Of a DNA stretch of 36,071 bases, positions 1 through 7,895 are shown in pieces. The position numbers were made by a program, and so were the translations under genes. Under the pieces are notes generated by a model. That model saw only the letters and a list, made by a program, of their open reading frames with translations. It was not told the DNA's origin and did no database searches. This DNA is from Leucobacter chinensis (GTDB taxonomy: Bacteria > Actinomycetota > Actinomycetes > Actinomycetales > Microbacteriaceae). Location of the stretch: contig NZ_JAHQZR010000014.1 in NCBI RefSeq assembly GCF_019049105.1, positions 1-36,071 of the forward strand, written 5' to 3'. The first letter of the stretch is position 1; each line of letters starts with the position of its first letter.

Positions 1-1282
1 CTACGCCGATGGGGAGGCCGATTTGGCTGGTTGGGCCGCCTTGTTTGTTGTAGAGATTACGTATTCCACCTTGGACGACTGAAGTGCCGGTTACTTGACT
101 TCGGTAAGCTGTTCCATTCTGGAACTCTTGCTTGGATACCCCGTTCGAGAGCGTTTCTGCTCCTACAGGAAGCCCTAGATAGCTCGATGGGCCGCCAGCA
201 TTATTATAAAAAGTTCGGATAGCGCCGTTGACACCTGCTGCACCAGAAGCTTTACTCCAGTACAAAGTTCCAGTGGAGAAGTCTTGTACCAGGTAGCCAT
301 TGATGCGTCGAGGCTCGCTAATCGGCGTTCCGTATACTCCTCGCTCGCTGCCTTCAGCGCGGTAGAAAGAAGCAAGTTCTGGGGCAACATCATAACCGGT
401 AGGTGAACCGAACCATTTCGAATAGAACATAAAGAAGTTTCGGTTTCCATATGTAGAACAGCTGTTGCCAGTGCCCCATTGCGCATTGAGGGCTGCCTGG
501 TTGGGCCGGTAAGGCGTATAAATATATAGTGCAGCCGTGGCAGCGTTCTCAATGTAGACCTGTGAGGTGCCGCATGAGACGTTGGGGTGCCACTGGATCG
601 AATTCGTTTGGTAAGCCTTGTAGCGGTACCGGCCGGGGTTTTTCTTGTAAAACTGGTACTGCCACGCTGCGCTATAGACCTGATTAAAGAATCCATAAAA
701 GTTTTCGTCACAGTTCGCGCTGTTGCCTGGACCTGAATCTGGGCATGCGTAGCCCATTGCCTTGTTGAACTGTGCAACCGTTGGCCATTCGTCAGTAACC
801 AGTGACTGTTCTTTCTCAAGCATGATCAAGAGCACTCGCTGGCTGATACCGCAGGCTTTACCGACCTTAGTGATGATCTGAGCGGCTGTTTCGTTCTTTG
901 CGCCAACGTACGCTGAGCAGTACGCGTTTGCTTGCTCAGAGGTTGTCGTTTGTTTGTAGCCGTTCAAGCAGTTAGAAGCAAACTTGGTTGGCCCTCCCCA
1001 AACGGCTGGGTCGCCTGGTTTACGGCCTGGCTGACCGATGGTGCACTTGCCACCTTTCACCGTCGCATTGAGAAAATTTTGAACTTCTGCGGCGGTCATA
1101 GCATTGCCATTGTAAAAGTTCGCGTCTGAGATGATGTTGCCCGGTTTGAAGTCACGGGCATCGGCTGCCTGCGCAGTGCTGGCTGTGTGCGTAATGAAGA
1201 GTGCTACGAGGGTTATCGATAGCAGCGCTGCGACAAGTAAGCGAGCAGGCTTCCTCAGAGAAAGTTTCTCAACATTTTTCAA
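1..1282 (-). CDS. Secreted LGFP-repeat protein (C-terminus off the window)
   Basis: An uninterrupted reading frame of 427 codons runs off the left edge. It has no ATG near its beginning; the best start is TTG at 1282, with a GGGGGA ribosome-binding site 6 nt upstream. The N-terminus is a classical signal peptide: basic residues 2-14, hydrophobic core 15-31, likely cleavage after AQA (residue 39). A Cys-rich domain (about 45-305) contains the helix ISQRVLLIMLEKEQSLV, whose Glu residues resemble those of lysozyme-like hydrolases (inference only). From about residue 315 there are LGFP-type repeats (YGTPISEP, YLGLPVGAE, QIGLPIGV), known from actinobacterial wall-associated proteins. It is therefore probably an exported cell-wall protein, perhaps binding or trimming wall polymer. 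It follows the Wzm/Wzt exporter on the same strand after a 119-nt gap. The family call is good; the enzymatic role is unknown. Confidence 0.85.
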   Translation of the reverse strand, partial: MKNVEKLSLRKPARLLVAALLSITLVALFITHTASTAQAADARDFKPGNIISDANFYNGNAMTAAEVQNFLNATVKGGKCTIGQPGRKPGDPAVWGGPTKFASNCLNGYKQTTTSEQANAYCSAYVGAKNETAAQIITKVGKACGISQRVLLIMLEKEQSLVTDEWPTVAQFNKAMGYACPDSGPGNSANCDENFYGFFNQVYSAAWQYQFYKKNPGRYRYKAYQTNSIQWHPNVSCGTSQVYIENAATAALYIYTPYRPNQAALNAQWGTGNSCSTYGNRNFFMFYSKWFGSPTGYDVAPELASFYRAEGSERGVYGTPISEPRRINGYLVQDFSTGTLYWSKASGAAGVNGAIRTFYNNAGGPSSYLGLPVGAETLSNGVSKQEFQNGTAYRSQVTGTSVVQGGIRNLYNKQGGPTSQIGLPIGV

Positions 1283-1316
1283 ACTACGTCCCCCAACGTC
1301 TGCACAGATACAGAAG

Positions 1317-1322
1317 ATTCTA
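1317..1322 (-). promoter_or_regulatory. Possible -10 box (TAGAAT) for the LGFP protein gene
   Basis: In the 119-nt gap upstream of the TTG start at 1282, the minus strand carries TAGAAT, a good -10 hexamer. It would start a transcript near 1310 with a leader of about 28 nt containing the GGGGGA ribosome-binding site. No convincing -35 is seen, so read-through from the operon upstream is equally possible. Confidence 0.35.
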
Positions 1323-1401
1323 CCGATTTAAGAGCAGCATGGGCGGCTTGTGTGGAAAGCGGGAGAGAAGTGAGCCGTTTTGCAGGAAGAAAGGAGGTGA
1401 G

Positions 1402-2172
1402 CTATTTCTTTTTAGGAGTAACGAACTCTGCTGCCTCGTCGATAGGGCCATCGAAAACGATTTTGCCCTTCTTCAATACGATGCCACGTTCGCAGAGCTC
1501 TTTGACCGTGCCAACATTGTGGCTCACAACGAACATGGTTTTGCCCGATTGGCTGAGCTCTTTCATCTTGGCGTTACACTTTTCACGGAAAGCAGCGTCG
1601 CCGACAGAGAGGATCTCGTCGACGAGCAAGATGTCGAGTTCAGTGTGAACAGCAACTGAAAAGCCGAGGCGTGAGTACATGCCAGAGCTGTAACGTTTTA
1701 CCTCGGTATCGATGAACTCTCCGATACCTGCAAACTCGAGAATGTCGTTAAGCCGCTCATCGGTTTCTTCTTTTGACATTCCGAGGATGGCTGCGTTGAG
1801 ATACACGTTGTCTCGGCCAGTGAGGTTCGGGTGAAAGCCGGCCCCCACCTCAAGCAATCCAGCGACTCGGCCGCGGGTGCGCACCCAGCCGGCATCGGGT
1901 CGCTGCACGCCCGAGATGAGCTTGAGCGTGGTCGATTTGCCCGAGCCGTTATGGCCGAGGAGCGCAACTGATTGCCCGGTTGGCACTTCGAACGAGACAT
2001 TATCGAGGGCGCGGAAAGGGGTGTAGTTCGATTTCCCCTTGATTAGCGAGATGAACGACTCTTTCATTGAGCCAGAGTGCCGAATATCAAACTCTTTGAC
2101 GACATCGTGAACGACAATCGCAGGCTTGTTCTCGGCTGCTGGCATTGCTGGGGTATCAGAGGTGTTGTGCAA
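1402..2172 (-). CDS. wzt: Polysaccharide/teichoic acid ABC exporter, ATP-binding subunit (Wzt/TagH-like)
   Basis: A 256-aa ATPase that powers export of an undecaprenyl-linked polymer through the adjacent Wzm permease. Visible motifs are Walker A GHNGSGKST (73-81), signature YSSGMYSRLGFS (161-172) with the SSGM variant typical of polysaccharide exporters, and Walker B ILLVDE (181-186). It ends soon after the nucleotide-binding domain, so it lacks the C-terminal carbohydrate-binding domain of long Wzt proteins and resembles short TagH/RfbE forms. The start is TTG at 2172, supported by GGAGGG 5 nt upstream, and it overlaps the wzm stop by 17 nt, implying translational coupling. The substrate cannot be read from sequence. 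Confidence 0.93.
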   Translation of the reverse strand: MHNTSDTPAMPAAENKPAIVVHDVVKEFDIRHSGSMKESFISLIKGKSNYTPFRALDNVSFEVPTGQSVALLGHNGSGKSTTLKLISGVQRPDAGWVRTRGRVAGLLEVGAGFHPNLTGRDNVYLNAAILGMSKEETDERLNDILEFAGIGEFIDTEVKRYSSGMYSRLGFSVAVHTELDILLVDEILSVGDAAFREKCNAKMKELSQSGKTMFVVSHNVGTVKELCERGIVLKKGKIVFDGPIDEAAEFVTPKKK

Positions 2173-3031
2173 AGGTGCCCTCCGCCTTTCGGAATACGAG
2201 CTGGCCGATGAGTAGTGAGATGAGACCGAGTCCTAGCGCGGCACCTGAGTACATCAGTAGGTTTGGGGCGAGATTCGGGCTATCTGCCGTGGGAGCCCAG
2301 AACGCGTAGTGAAAGAGTTCTACAGCCGCGGTGACCGGGTTGCTCATGTAAATATGAAAAAGCCAGGCAGGGAAGGCACTGTGCACCATGCTCCACACAT
2401 AGAGCACAGGAGAGCCCCACGTCGAGAACATCAGAATGAGGTCGACGATGTTGCGTGAGTCGCGGTGCTTGACATTGATCGCACCGAAGAACAGGCCAAG
2501 GCCGAGGCTCCAAATCACAAGGATGATGATCGCTGCAAAGAATGCGAGAATCTGCAACCAAGAAATCGTGAAGCCAAAGAAGAGCGAGACGATAATAAGA
2601 ATTGCTACCTGTGGCAAGAAATGTACGATCGCGACGCCCACAGCAGCGACAGGGAACAACTCTCGAGGTAGGAAGATCTTTTTCACAAGGGAACTGTTAT
2701 CAACGATCGCGCTCGTTGTGTTCCTGAAGATCTCGCTGAAGAGGTTAACGACGATCAGGCCAGAGAAGAGGTAGAGCGGGAAGTTTGAGACATCGCGCGT
2801 GACCTTGAGGAAGAGCCCAAACACCATCCAATACATGCAGAATTGGGCGAAGGGCCTGACATATGACCAAGCCCAGCCGAGGGCTGAGCCGTAATACCTT
2901 GTCTTGATGCCCTTCTTGACGATGAGCGTCATGAGGTATGGGTCATTGAAAACGCTGAGTAGGCCGTGGCTCTTGCCAGGGGTTCTGTACTCGGGGTCTA
3001 TTAATGCTGGGTGCTGTGACACGTTGGCCAT
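2156..3031 (-). CDS. wzm: Polysaccharide/teichoic acid ABC exporter, permease (Wzm/TagG-like)
   Basis: A 291-aa ABC-2 type permease. After an N-terminal amphipathic section (VFNDPYLMTLIVKKGIKTRYYGS, about 28-50, a signature of the TagG/Wzm family) come six hydrophobic segments between about 50 and 285. Length and layout match the family. It forms the inner-membrane channel for the ATPase encoded immediately downstream. It begins 1 nt after the stop of the LpxA-like gene, with no obvious ribosome-binding site, so it is probably translated by coupling within the operon. With Wzt it gives this locus one ABC-type export route; a second ABC exporter lies at 9082-10860. Confidence 0.93.
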   Translation of the reverse strand: MANVSQHPALIDPEYRTPGKSHGLLSVFNDPYLMTLIVKKGIKTRYYGSALGWAWSYVRPFAQFCMYWMVFGLFLKVTRDVSNFPLYLFSGLIVVNLFSEIFRNTTSAIVDNSSLVKKIFLPRELFPVAAVGVAIVHFLPQVAILIIVSLFFGFTISWLQILAFFAAIIILVIWSLGLGLFFGAINVKHRDSRNIVDLILMFSTWGSPVLYVWSMVHSAFPAWLFHIYMSNPVTAAVELFHYAFWAPTADSPNLAPNLLMYSGAALGLGLISLLIGQLVFRKAEGTFAQHL

Positions 3032-3032
3032 T

Positions 3033-3755
3033 CTACTGATGCTTCATTTTCATTGGCTGAGTCGGTTTGGCTTCGCGCCATTCAGCAACAAAAACTGAGA
3101 GAGGCTCGAGCGCTGATGGCGTTGTCTCCAACGAGGTTCCCTGAGACTCGTAGTGCGAAAGGAGCGAAGCTGCGACCTCGTCAATGATGCCTAAGCGCTG
3201 CAGGCCGACAGCGTTTACTCCGGCAACGCGAGCCGGTGAGCCGTAGGCCTTGGCAAACGGGGGAACATCAGCGGTCACGGGAGTTCCCATGCCGACCATT
3301 GCTCCGGAAGCAATGACACGGCGCTGGTGAACTGAAGCGTTCATTCCGAGGTTTGCTCGGCTGCCGATGGTGCAGTGGCCGCCGATGCTTACGCCTGCCG
3401 AGATGGTCGTTGCATCTCCGACCAGGACATCGTGTGCAAGGTAGGCGCGGTTGAGCACCCAGCAGTCAGAACCGATGGTCGTAGACCGGTGCGAGCCCTG
3501 GTGCACGACTGCGCCTTCGCGAATAACGGTACGGTCGCCAATGACAACCCCGGCATGGAGAAGATCGCCAGACCAGGCAGCGTTTTGGGGCAGCGAAGAG
3601 ATCTCCGGTGGGGCACCGATTTGGGCGCCAGGGCCGATCCACACTCCGTCACCAATAGTGCAAGGGCCAAGAATGACGGCGTAGGGGCCGACGGTGACAT
3701 CTGCGCCGAGGGTGACGCCATCGCCAATAAACGCGAGGGGGCTGATACCGGTCAT
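3033..3755 (-). CDS. LpxA-like left-handed beta-helix sugar-nucleotide acyltransferase
   Basis: A 240-aa hexapeptide-repeat protein (IGDGVxLGxDVxVGP and similar from residue 9 onward). It follows E. coli LpxA closely as I recall it: IGDRTVIREG, then NRAYLAHD (LpxA: NAHIAHD, whose His is the catalytic base, here H108), GGH (H127), SVHQ (H143), and the end of the helix GSPARVAGVNAVGLQRLGI (LpxA: GVNIEGLKRRGF). LpxA acylates the 3-position of UDP-GlcNAc, or of UDP-GlcNAc3N in species with GnnA/GnnB. The neighbour is a GnnA/WbpB-like 3-dehydrogenase, and a DegT aminotransferase lies 4 kb away, so the likely reaction is N-acylation (acetyl is plausible) of a 3-amino UDP-sugar. The usual WbpD acetyltransferase is shorter (about 190 aa). 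A lipid A role is not expected in a Gram-positive. Confidence 0.85.
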   Translation of the reverse strand: MTGISPLAFIGDGVTLGADVTVGPYAVILGPCTIGDGVWIGPGAQIGAPPEISSLPQNAAWSGDLLHAGVVIGDRTVIREGAVVHQGSHRSTTIGSDCWVLNRAYLAHDVLVGDATTISAGVSIGGHCTIGSRANLGMNASVHQRRVIASGAMVGMGTPVTADVPPFAKAYGSPARVAGVNAVGLQRLGIIDEVAASLLSHYESQGTSLETTPSALEPLSVFVAEWREAKPTQPMKMKHQ

Positions 3756-3756
3756 G

Positions 3757-4743
3757 CTAGTTAAGCTCGATCGACTCGCCTGATTTGCCCGAAGCGATTG
3801 CTGCTTCGGCGACGCGCAGGGTCTCGAGGCCTTCTCGGAGCGTCACCGCGGTGTCGCGCACCCCGAGAATCGCGTCGCGGAATGCCTCATGTTCGTTGCG
3901 AAGCGGCTCACGCTTCTCGAGGGCAAAACGGGTGACGGTTCCCTCGCTCACTCCTCGGAACGTGGTGACTGCGTCCCAGCCGCTCTCGAGCGTTCCGTTT
4001 TCGAAGTAGGTGAGATCGGCGGTGAGCGTGTCGGCAACATATGCGCCGCGTTCGCCGGTGACCACGGTCAGGCGCTCTTTGAAGGGAGTGAGCCAGTTGA
4101 CGAGGTGGTTGACCATGATGCCGTTGGTCAGTGTGCCGGTGATCGAGACCATGTCTTCGTGTTCGCGACCACTACGATAGGTCGTGTTTGCCGAGATACG
4201 TTCGTAAGGCGCCTGCGCAACCCAAGAGGTGAGATCGATGTCGTGACTACCCAGGTCTTTCACGACGCCGACGTCTGCGATGCGCGCGGGAAAAGGGCCC
4301 TGACGGCGGGTGTGAACCTGGTACACCTCGCCGAGGTCGCCGTTAGCGATGCGTTCGCGCATGCTCATGAGCGCAGGGTTGAAACGTTCAACGTGGCCGA
4401 CTGCAGCAAAGACGCCCGCCTTGTCGAACGCCTCGACGAGGCGCTCTGCGGCGGGAAGGTCATGCGCGACGGGTTTCTCGATGAGAGCGTGTTTTCCGGC
4501 CGCTGCCAGCTTGAGCCCGATCTCTTCGTGGAATTGAGTGGGAACAGCGACAACTGCGGCATCAATACCAGCATTGATGAGGCCTTCTACCGAGTCGAAC
4601 ATGGGGGTGGCGCCTGCAACATCATGCGGATCACCCATCGCGTCTGCTACCGCAACGAGCTCGACGCCATCAATTTCGCGCAGAACACGCGCGTGGTGGC
4701 GGCCCATCATGCCAAGGCCGATCAGTCCGATTTTGATGGTCAT
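3757..4743 (-). CDS. Gfo/Idh/MocA oxidoreductase, probable UDP-GlcNAc (or UDP-GlcNAcA) 3-dehydrogenase
   Basis: A 328-aa NAD(P)-dependent dehydrogenase. It has an N-terminal Rossmann motif GLIGLGMMGRHHARVL, the EKP catalytic motif (LIEKPVAHDL), then VGHVERFNP and VKDLGSHDIDL. The H-x-ERFNP pattern is what I associate with GnnA/MMP0352-type UDP-GlcNAc 3-dehydrogenases and WbpB/WlbA. The longer frame begins at 4764, but ATG 4743 is preferred: GGAAGGA lies 7 nt upstream, and the start overlaps the upstream stop as ATGA (4740-4743). It is directly followed, 1 nt apart, by the LpxA-like gene, which supports a shared pathway making a 3-amino-3-deoxy UDP-sugar. Substrate is inferred; other sugar dehydrogenations are possible. 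Confidence 0.85.
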   Translation of the reverse strand: MTIKIGLIGLGMMGRHHARVLREIDGVELVAVADAMGDPHDVAGATPMFDSVEGLINAGIDAAVVAVPTQFHEEIGLKLAAAGKHALIEKPVAHDLPAAERLVEAFDKAGVFAAVGHVERFNPALMSMRERIANGDLGEVYQVHTRRQGPFPARIADVGVVKDLGSHDIDLTSWVAQAPYERISANTTYRSGREHEDMVSITGTLTNGIMVNHLVNWLTPFKERLTVVTGERGAYVADTLTADLTYFENGTLESGWDAVTTFRGVSEGTVTRFALEKREPLRNEHEAFRDAILGVRDTAVTLREGLETLRVAEAAIASGKSGESIELN

Positions 4744-6695
4744 TGCTGTTCCTTCCAATTGCAACCGGTGATTTCATAGAGTACCGCGTCGCCTTCTCGA
4801 TCAACTTGAGTGAGACCGGGAGCCACGGTGACGCCACTTATTTCGGCGAGCTCTTCTCGGACCTCTTGCGTCTTAAAGACGTAGTCCTCACCGAAGTCGA
4901 GCACGTAGCGTGCGCCGATTGTATCGGCGGCGGCACACGCGGAGGGGTCGGCTCGAGTGATGCCCTGATAAGCCTGCCAAGTGCTCTCAGGAAAGCTGCC
5001 TGCGGCATGAGGAAGTGCCACATGCCGTTCAGCAATGGCGTACGCGAGTGCGCCACCATTCCAAGGGTTAACGAGGAGCATGTCGTCAGGCGAGACGTGC
5101 TCATCGAGACGTTCGAGCAGCGTGAGCTCGTCGAGGCTGAGAAGGGGGGCTGAGTCTTCGGTCGAAGCGTACTTTGCTTCAATATAGCGAGAGACCCCGT
5201 ACAACGAAGTTCCCGCGAGCGCCAGGCCGCCAATTGCAACAAACGTCACCCATGTGGGTGCAAGAGCTTTGCCAGAGGCGCCGGCGAATGCCAAGAAACG
5301 AATAGCAGCTGGTCGCAGCGCATCGAGCACCAGCTTGCCGCCAAGCACCGCAAAGGGCAGCAGCGCAAGTGGAACGATTGCTGCGAGTCTCCAGGGGTCT
5401 GAGTACCAGGGGGAGAGGAACAATTCGCGAATGGGTCCTGGCGTGAAACCCTCAGCGAGTACATAAAAGCCGAGTACGAGCACGAGAGCGATGACGTATG
5501 GCATGAGTGTGCGCCTGAAGCACACCGCTAGGAGCCCCAAGAGTACGAAACACGTGACGACCCAGTTATGGCCGTCTAAGCGCGGTGCGGTGCCGAACGC
5601 TTCAATGACGGCTCCGAACGGCCCCTGAGAGCCGCCCCAGTCATTCAGTGAGGTGCGCCCGAACCGCCAGAACGCGACGCCAGCCGCGAGCGAGGCAGCC
5701 AGCATAGACACCCCGATAATGCGTGAGAGCGCAGAATGGTGGTGTTTGAAACGGGTCACGCACCATACGATGACGAAACCAATTGAGAGCAAGAAGGACG
5801 CGTGGAGCGCATTCGGATGTGTGAGCGTCGCTGATCCGAGAGCGCCAATAAGGAGAAGCACAGTGGCCGTTGCATTGAGAACATCGGTGCGTCGTGCCCG
5901 GGCTGTATCGCTGAGCTTGGCAATCGCGATCAGGACATACGGCAAGAGAGACATCGAAAGAAGATTCGGGTACAGCACTCCGAAGCCGGCGAGGCTAAGG
6001 GGGAGTGACGGGAAAACGGCAGCGAAGACGCCTGCAGAGAGAGTCCCGTTGCCCCCGGGCCCTACAACTGCGCGCCCTAGCCCCACAGCGCCCACTGCCC
6101 AGACAAAAGAAACACTTGCGAAGAGGGTCGCGTTTGTGGCGAGCGGAACGCTTGCGCCAGTCAACTGAGCGACCAGCGCGACGAGTGAGTGCCATACAGT
6201 CGGGTAGAAGCTGGGGTTGCCTGGAGCGGCGAGGTCCATCGCCAGGGGCGAAGCGTTCTGGGTCTCGATGATGAGCTGAACTGCGTTCAGATGAAAGATC
6301 GCGTCGTAGGTCTGAGAGACTGCTGCGGGGCCTGGGAGCGCTTTTGCGAGAGCGTAAGCAGTGATGCCTCCGGCAAAGGCAGCAGCAGCCAGCGGAAGCC
6401 ACAACGCATTCGGTCGGCTTGCTGGAAGTCGCGATTGCGAATGATGCCGGGTCGTGATGCGCAGGACGATTCCAAGTGGAAGGGCAACACAGAGCGGGAT
6501 GAGTAGTGACCAGCTAAGTCCCAACAAAGGGGCTGCGATTGCGCTGACGGCGAGCGTAGCAAACGATGCCGGAACAATGACAATGAGCCCAGCGAACCCC
6601 CGAGCTCTGAGCCCCCAGGCATACGGAAAGCCCAGAACGCAGATGAGGGCAATAGCCACCAACAAGGGAGGCAGGAGTGCGAGCCACTGGATCAT
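4740..6695 (-). CDS. Large polytopic membrane protein (DUF6541-like), candidate GT-C glycosyltransferase
   Basis: A 651-aa protein with many hydrophobic helices (from residue 3 to about 500) and a soluble C-terminal domain of about 150 residues starting near YIEAKYASTED. No named enzyme motif is certain. The first long non-membrane loop holds SQTYDAIFHLNAVQ (about 127-140), with D131 and H135 placed where GT-C enzymes carry their catalytic acid. The gene overlaps DUF2304 by ATGA (6692-6695) and follows a DPM1-like polyprenyl-phosphate sugar synthase, the usual partner set for a membrane transferase using a polyprenyl-phosphate sugar. The DUF6541 assignment is from overall appearance. The transferase role is inference. 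Confidence 0.7.
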   Translation of the reverse strand: MIQWLALLPPLLVAIALICVLGFPYAWGLRARGFAGLIVIVPASFATLAVSAIAAPLLGLSWSLLIPLCVALPLGIVLRITTRHHSQSRLPASRPNALWLPLAAAAFAGGITAYALAKALPGPAAVSQTYDAIFHLNAVQLIIETQNASPLAMDLAAPGNPSFYPTVWHSLVALVAQLTGASVPLATNATLFASVSFVWAVGAVGLGRAVVGPGGNGTLSAGVFAAVFPSLPLSLAGFGVLYPNLLSMSLLPYVLIAIAKLSDTARARRTDVLNATATVLLLIGALGSATLTHPNALHASFLLSIGFVIVWCVTRFKHHHSALSRIIGVSMLAASLAAGVAFWRFGRTSLNDWGGSQGPFGAVIEAFGTAPRLDGHNWVVTCFVLLGLLAVCFRRTLMPYVIALVLVLGFYVLAEGFTPGPIRELFLSPWYSDPWRLAAIVPLALLPFAVLGGKLVLDALRPAAIRFLAFAGASGKALAPTWVTFVAIGGLALAGTSLYGVSRYIEAKYASTEDSAPLLSLDELTLLERLDEHVSPDDMLLVNPWNGGALAYAIAERHVALPHAAGSFPESTWQAYQGITRADPSACAAADTIGARYVLDFGEDYVFKTQEVREELAEISGVTVAPGLTQVDREGDAVLYEITGCNWKEQQ

Positions 6696-7060
6696 GCGTT
6701 GGGGCCTACGCCAGAATCATCGAGGCGTTCATTCAACCGTGCTTCCATGAGTGCGACAGATCGGGCGAGTTCTGTGACTCTCGCATCGGAGCGCGCCTTT
6801 GCGCGCATTGTTGAAACGGCAAAGAGCATCGAGACGATGACGAACACATACAGCAAGAGGTCAGCGCCGCGGCCAATACCGAGGAAGTGTGCAATCAGCG
6901 TTAAGAGGTCAGGGAAAAGAATGGCCACGATCGCTGCGGCAGCTGCGATGAGGGCGAAAAGCCGTTTCATCGCGAGTGAACGCTCGCCTTTAACGAAGGT
7001 CATGGAAAAAACGGCGATACCGAGTACCCCGATGATGAGCAGCAGCTGAAAAAACGTCAT
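6692..7060 (-). CDS. DUF2304-family small membrane protein
   Basis: A 122-aa protein with three hydrophobic segments (about 3-22, 32-55, 65-84), then a charged C-terminal helix (ARVTELARSVALMEARLNER) that looks coiled-coil. Size and topology match DUF2304 proteins, typically encoded next to DPM1-like GT2 genes, as here: the GT2 gene ends 8 nt upstream. The stop overlaps the next start (ATGA, 6692-6695). It may anchor or assist the soluble GT2 at the membrane. That role is inferred from gene order; no catalytic residues are seen. Confidence 0.8.
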   Translation of the reverse strand: MTFFQLLLIIGVLGIAVFSMTFVKGERSLAMKRLFALIAAAAAIVAILFPDLLTLIAHFLGIGRGADLLLYVFVIVSMLFAVSTMRAKARSDARVTELARSVALMEARLNERLDDSGVGPNA

Positions 7061-7068
7061 AGTCTCGC

Positions 7069-7773
7069 CTATCGGATAAAGAGATCAACGAGAATGTTGA
7101 TCGAGTTGAGAAGCGACTGGCCTTTGGCTTTGGAATAGTCGGTGTACAACACCTCTACGGGCTGCTCTGCATAGGGCAGCCCTGTGCGCCCGAGCTGCAC
7201 AATGATCTCAGTGCCGTGAGCCATGCGGTCTTGGCGCAGGTTGATTCGCTCCAGCGCGTCGCGTCGAATAACTCGCAGCCCGTTATGCGCGTCGGTGAGC
7301 TTGGTGCGGGTGAGGAGGTTGGTGACCGCAACCGCCGTTTTTAGCACGATCTTCTTCATGAACCCGGGGTCGGTGCGGTCATCAAGGAAACGGGAACCAA
7401 AAACGATTGCGAGGTCTTCTTCTTTTGCGCGTGCAACCATAAGGAGCGCGTCTTCGGTCCTGTGCTGACCGTCGGCGTCGAACGTCACCACGTATTTGGC
7501 GCCGTGTTGAAGCGCGAATGTGAAGCCTGTCTGCAAAGCAGCGCCTTGCCCCAGGTTGATGGGGTGCTGCACTACTGTTGCTCCGGCTTCACGAGCAACC
7601 TGTGCCGAGCCGTCGGTCGAGCCGTCGTCGATACAAACCACGTGAACGAAGTCTTCGATGAGCCTCGAAACGACGCTGCCGATAACGGTTGCTTCGTTAA
7701 AGAGAGGTACGACGACCCAGGTATCGAGGTGCTGCTGTTTGTGCCCCTCGGCCTCGGTAGATTGAAATCTCAT
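7069..7773 (-). CDS. GT2 glycosyltransferase, DPM1-like (polyprenyl-phosphate sugar synthase)
   Basis: A 234-aa GT-A fold transferase: VVPLFNEATVIGSVV (about 21-35), VCIDDGSTDGSA nucleotide-binding loop, the DxD-type metal site TFDADGQHR, then DAHNGLRVIRR. The lack of C-terminal membrane helices matches soluble dolichyl-phosphate mannose synthase-like enzymes, which move a sugar from a nucleotide donor to polyprenyl phosphate. First gene of a seven-gene minus-strand operon (down to wzt). A GAGAAT hexamer ends 6 nt before the ATG and could be a leaderless -10. The donor sugar is unknown. Confidence 0.88.
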   Translation of the reverse strand: MRFQSTEAEGHKQQHLDTWVVVPLFNEATVIGSVVSRLIEDFVHVVCIDDGSTDGSAQVAREAGATVVQHPINLGQGAALQTGFTFALQHGAKYVVTFDADGQHRTEDALLMVARAKEEDLAIVFGSRFLDDRTDPGFMKKIVLKTAVAVTNLLTRTKLTDAHNGLRVIRRDALERINLRQDRMAHGTEIIVQLGRTGLPYAEQPVEVLYTDYSKAKGQSLLNSINILVDLFIR

Positions 7774-7895
7774 AGGGCCATTCTCTCAGAGCGAAGACGT
7801 AAAGCTTGCAGGAAGTCGCCGTACTCGGGCAATAAGCTAGGAAAACCGGATAATCTTGGCGTGGGTTTCAAGATAAAACTGAAATGAGGATCTTC
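7774..7895. promoter_or_regulatory. Divergent intergenic region between the GT2 operon and the aminotransferase gene
   Basis: This 122-nt gap separates two divergent transcription units. Minus strand: GAGAAT (7785-7780) 6 nt before ATG 7773. Plus strand: GATAAT (7849-7854), a good -10 giving a leader of about 35 nt that contains GAGGA (7886-7890), 5 nt before ATG 7896. No good -35 is seen for either. Confidence 0.4.

Noticed and set aside
175-819. 214-aa minus-strand open frame with an ATG
   Set aside because: It lies in another frame over the LGFP protein, whose translation has a signal peptide and family motifs; the 214-aa product is an Arg/Ser/Thr-rich shadow.
3033-3755. Presence of lipid A synthesis (Gram-negative host)
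   Set aside because: WhiB, GlfT2 and leaderless promoters all indicate an actinobacterium; no other lpx gene is present.
3889-4779. 296-aa plus-strand open frame
   Set aside because: It is antisense to the Gfo/Idh/MocA dehydrogenase, which has clear motifs; the antisense product has none.
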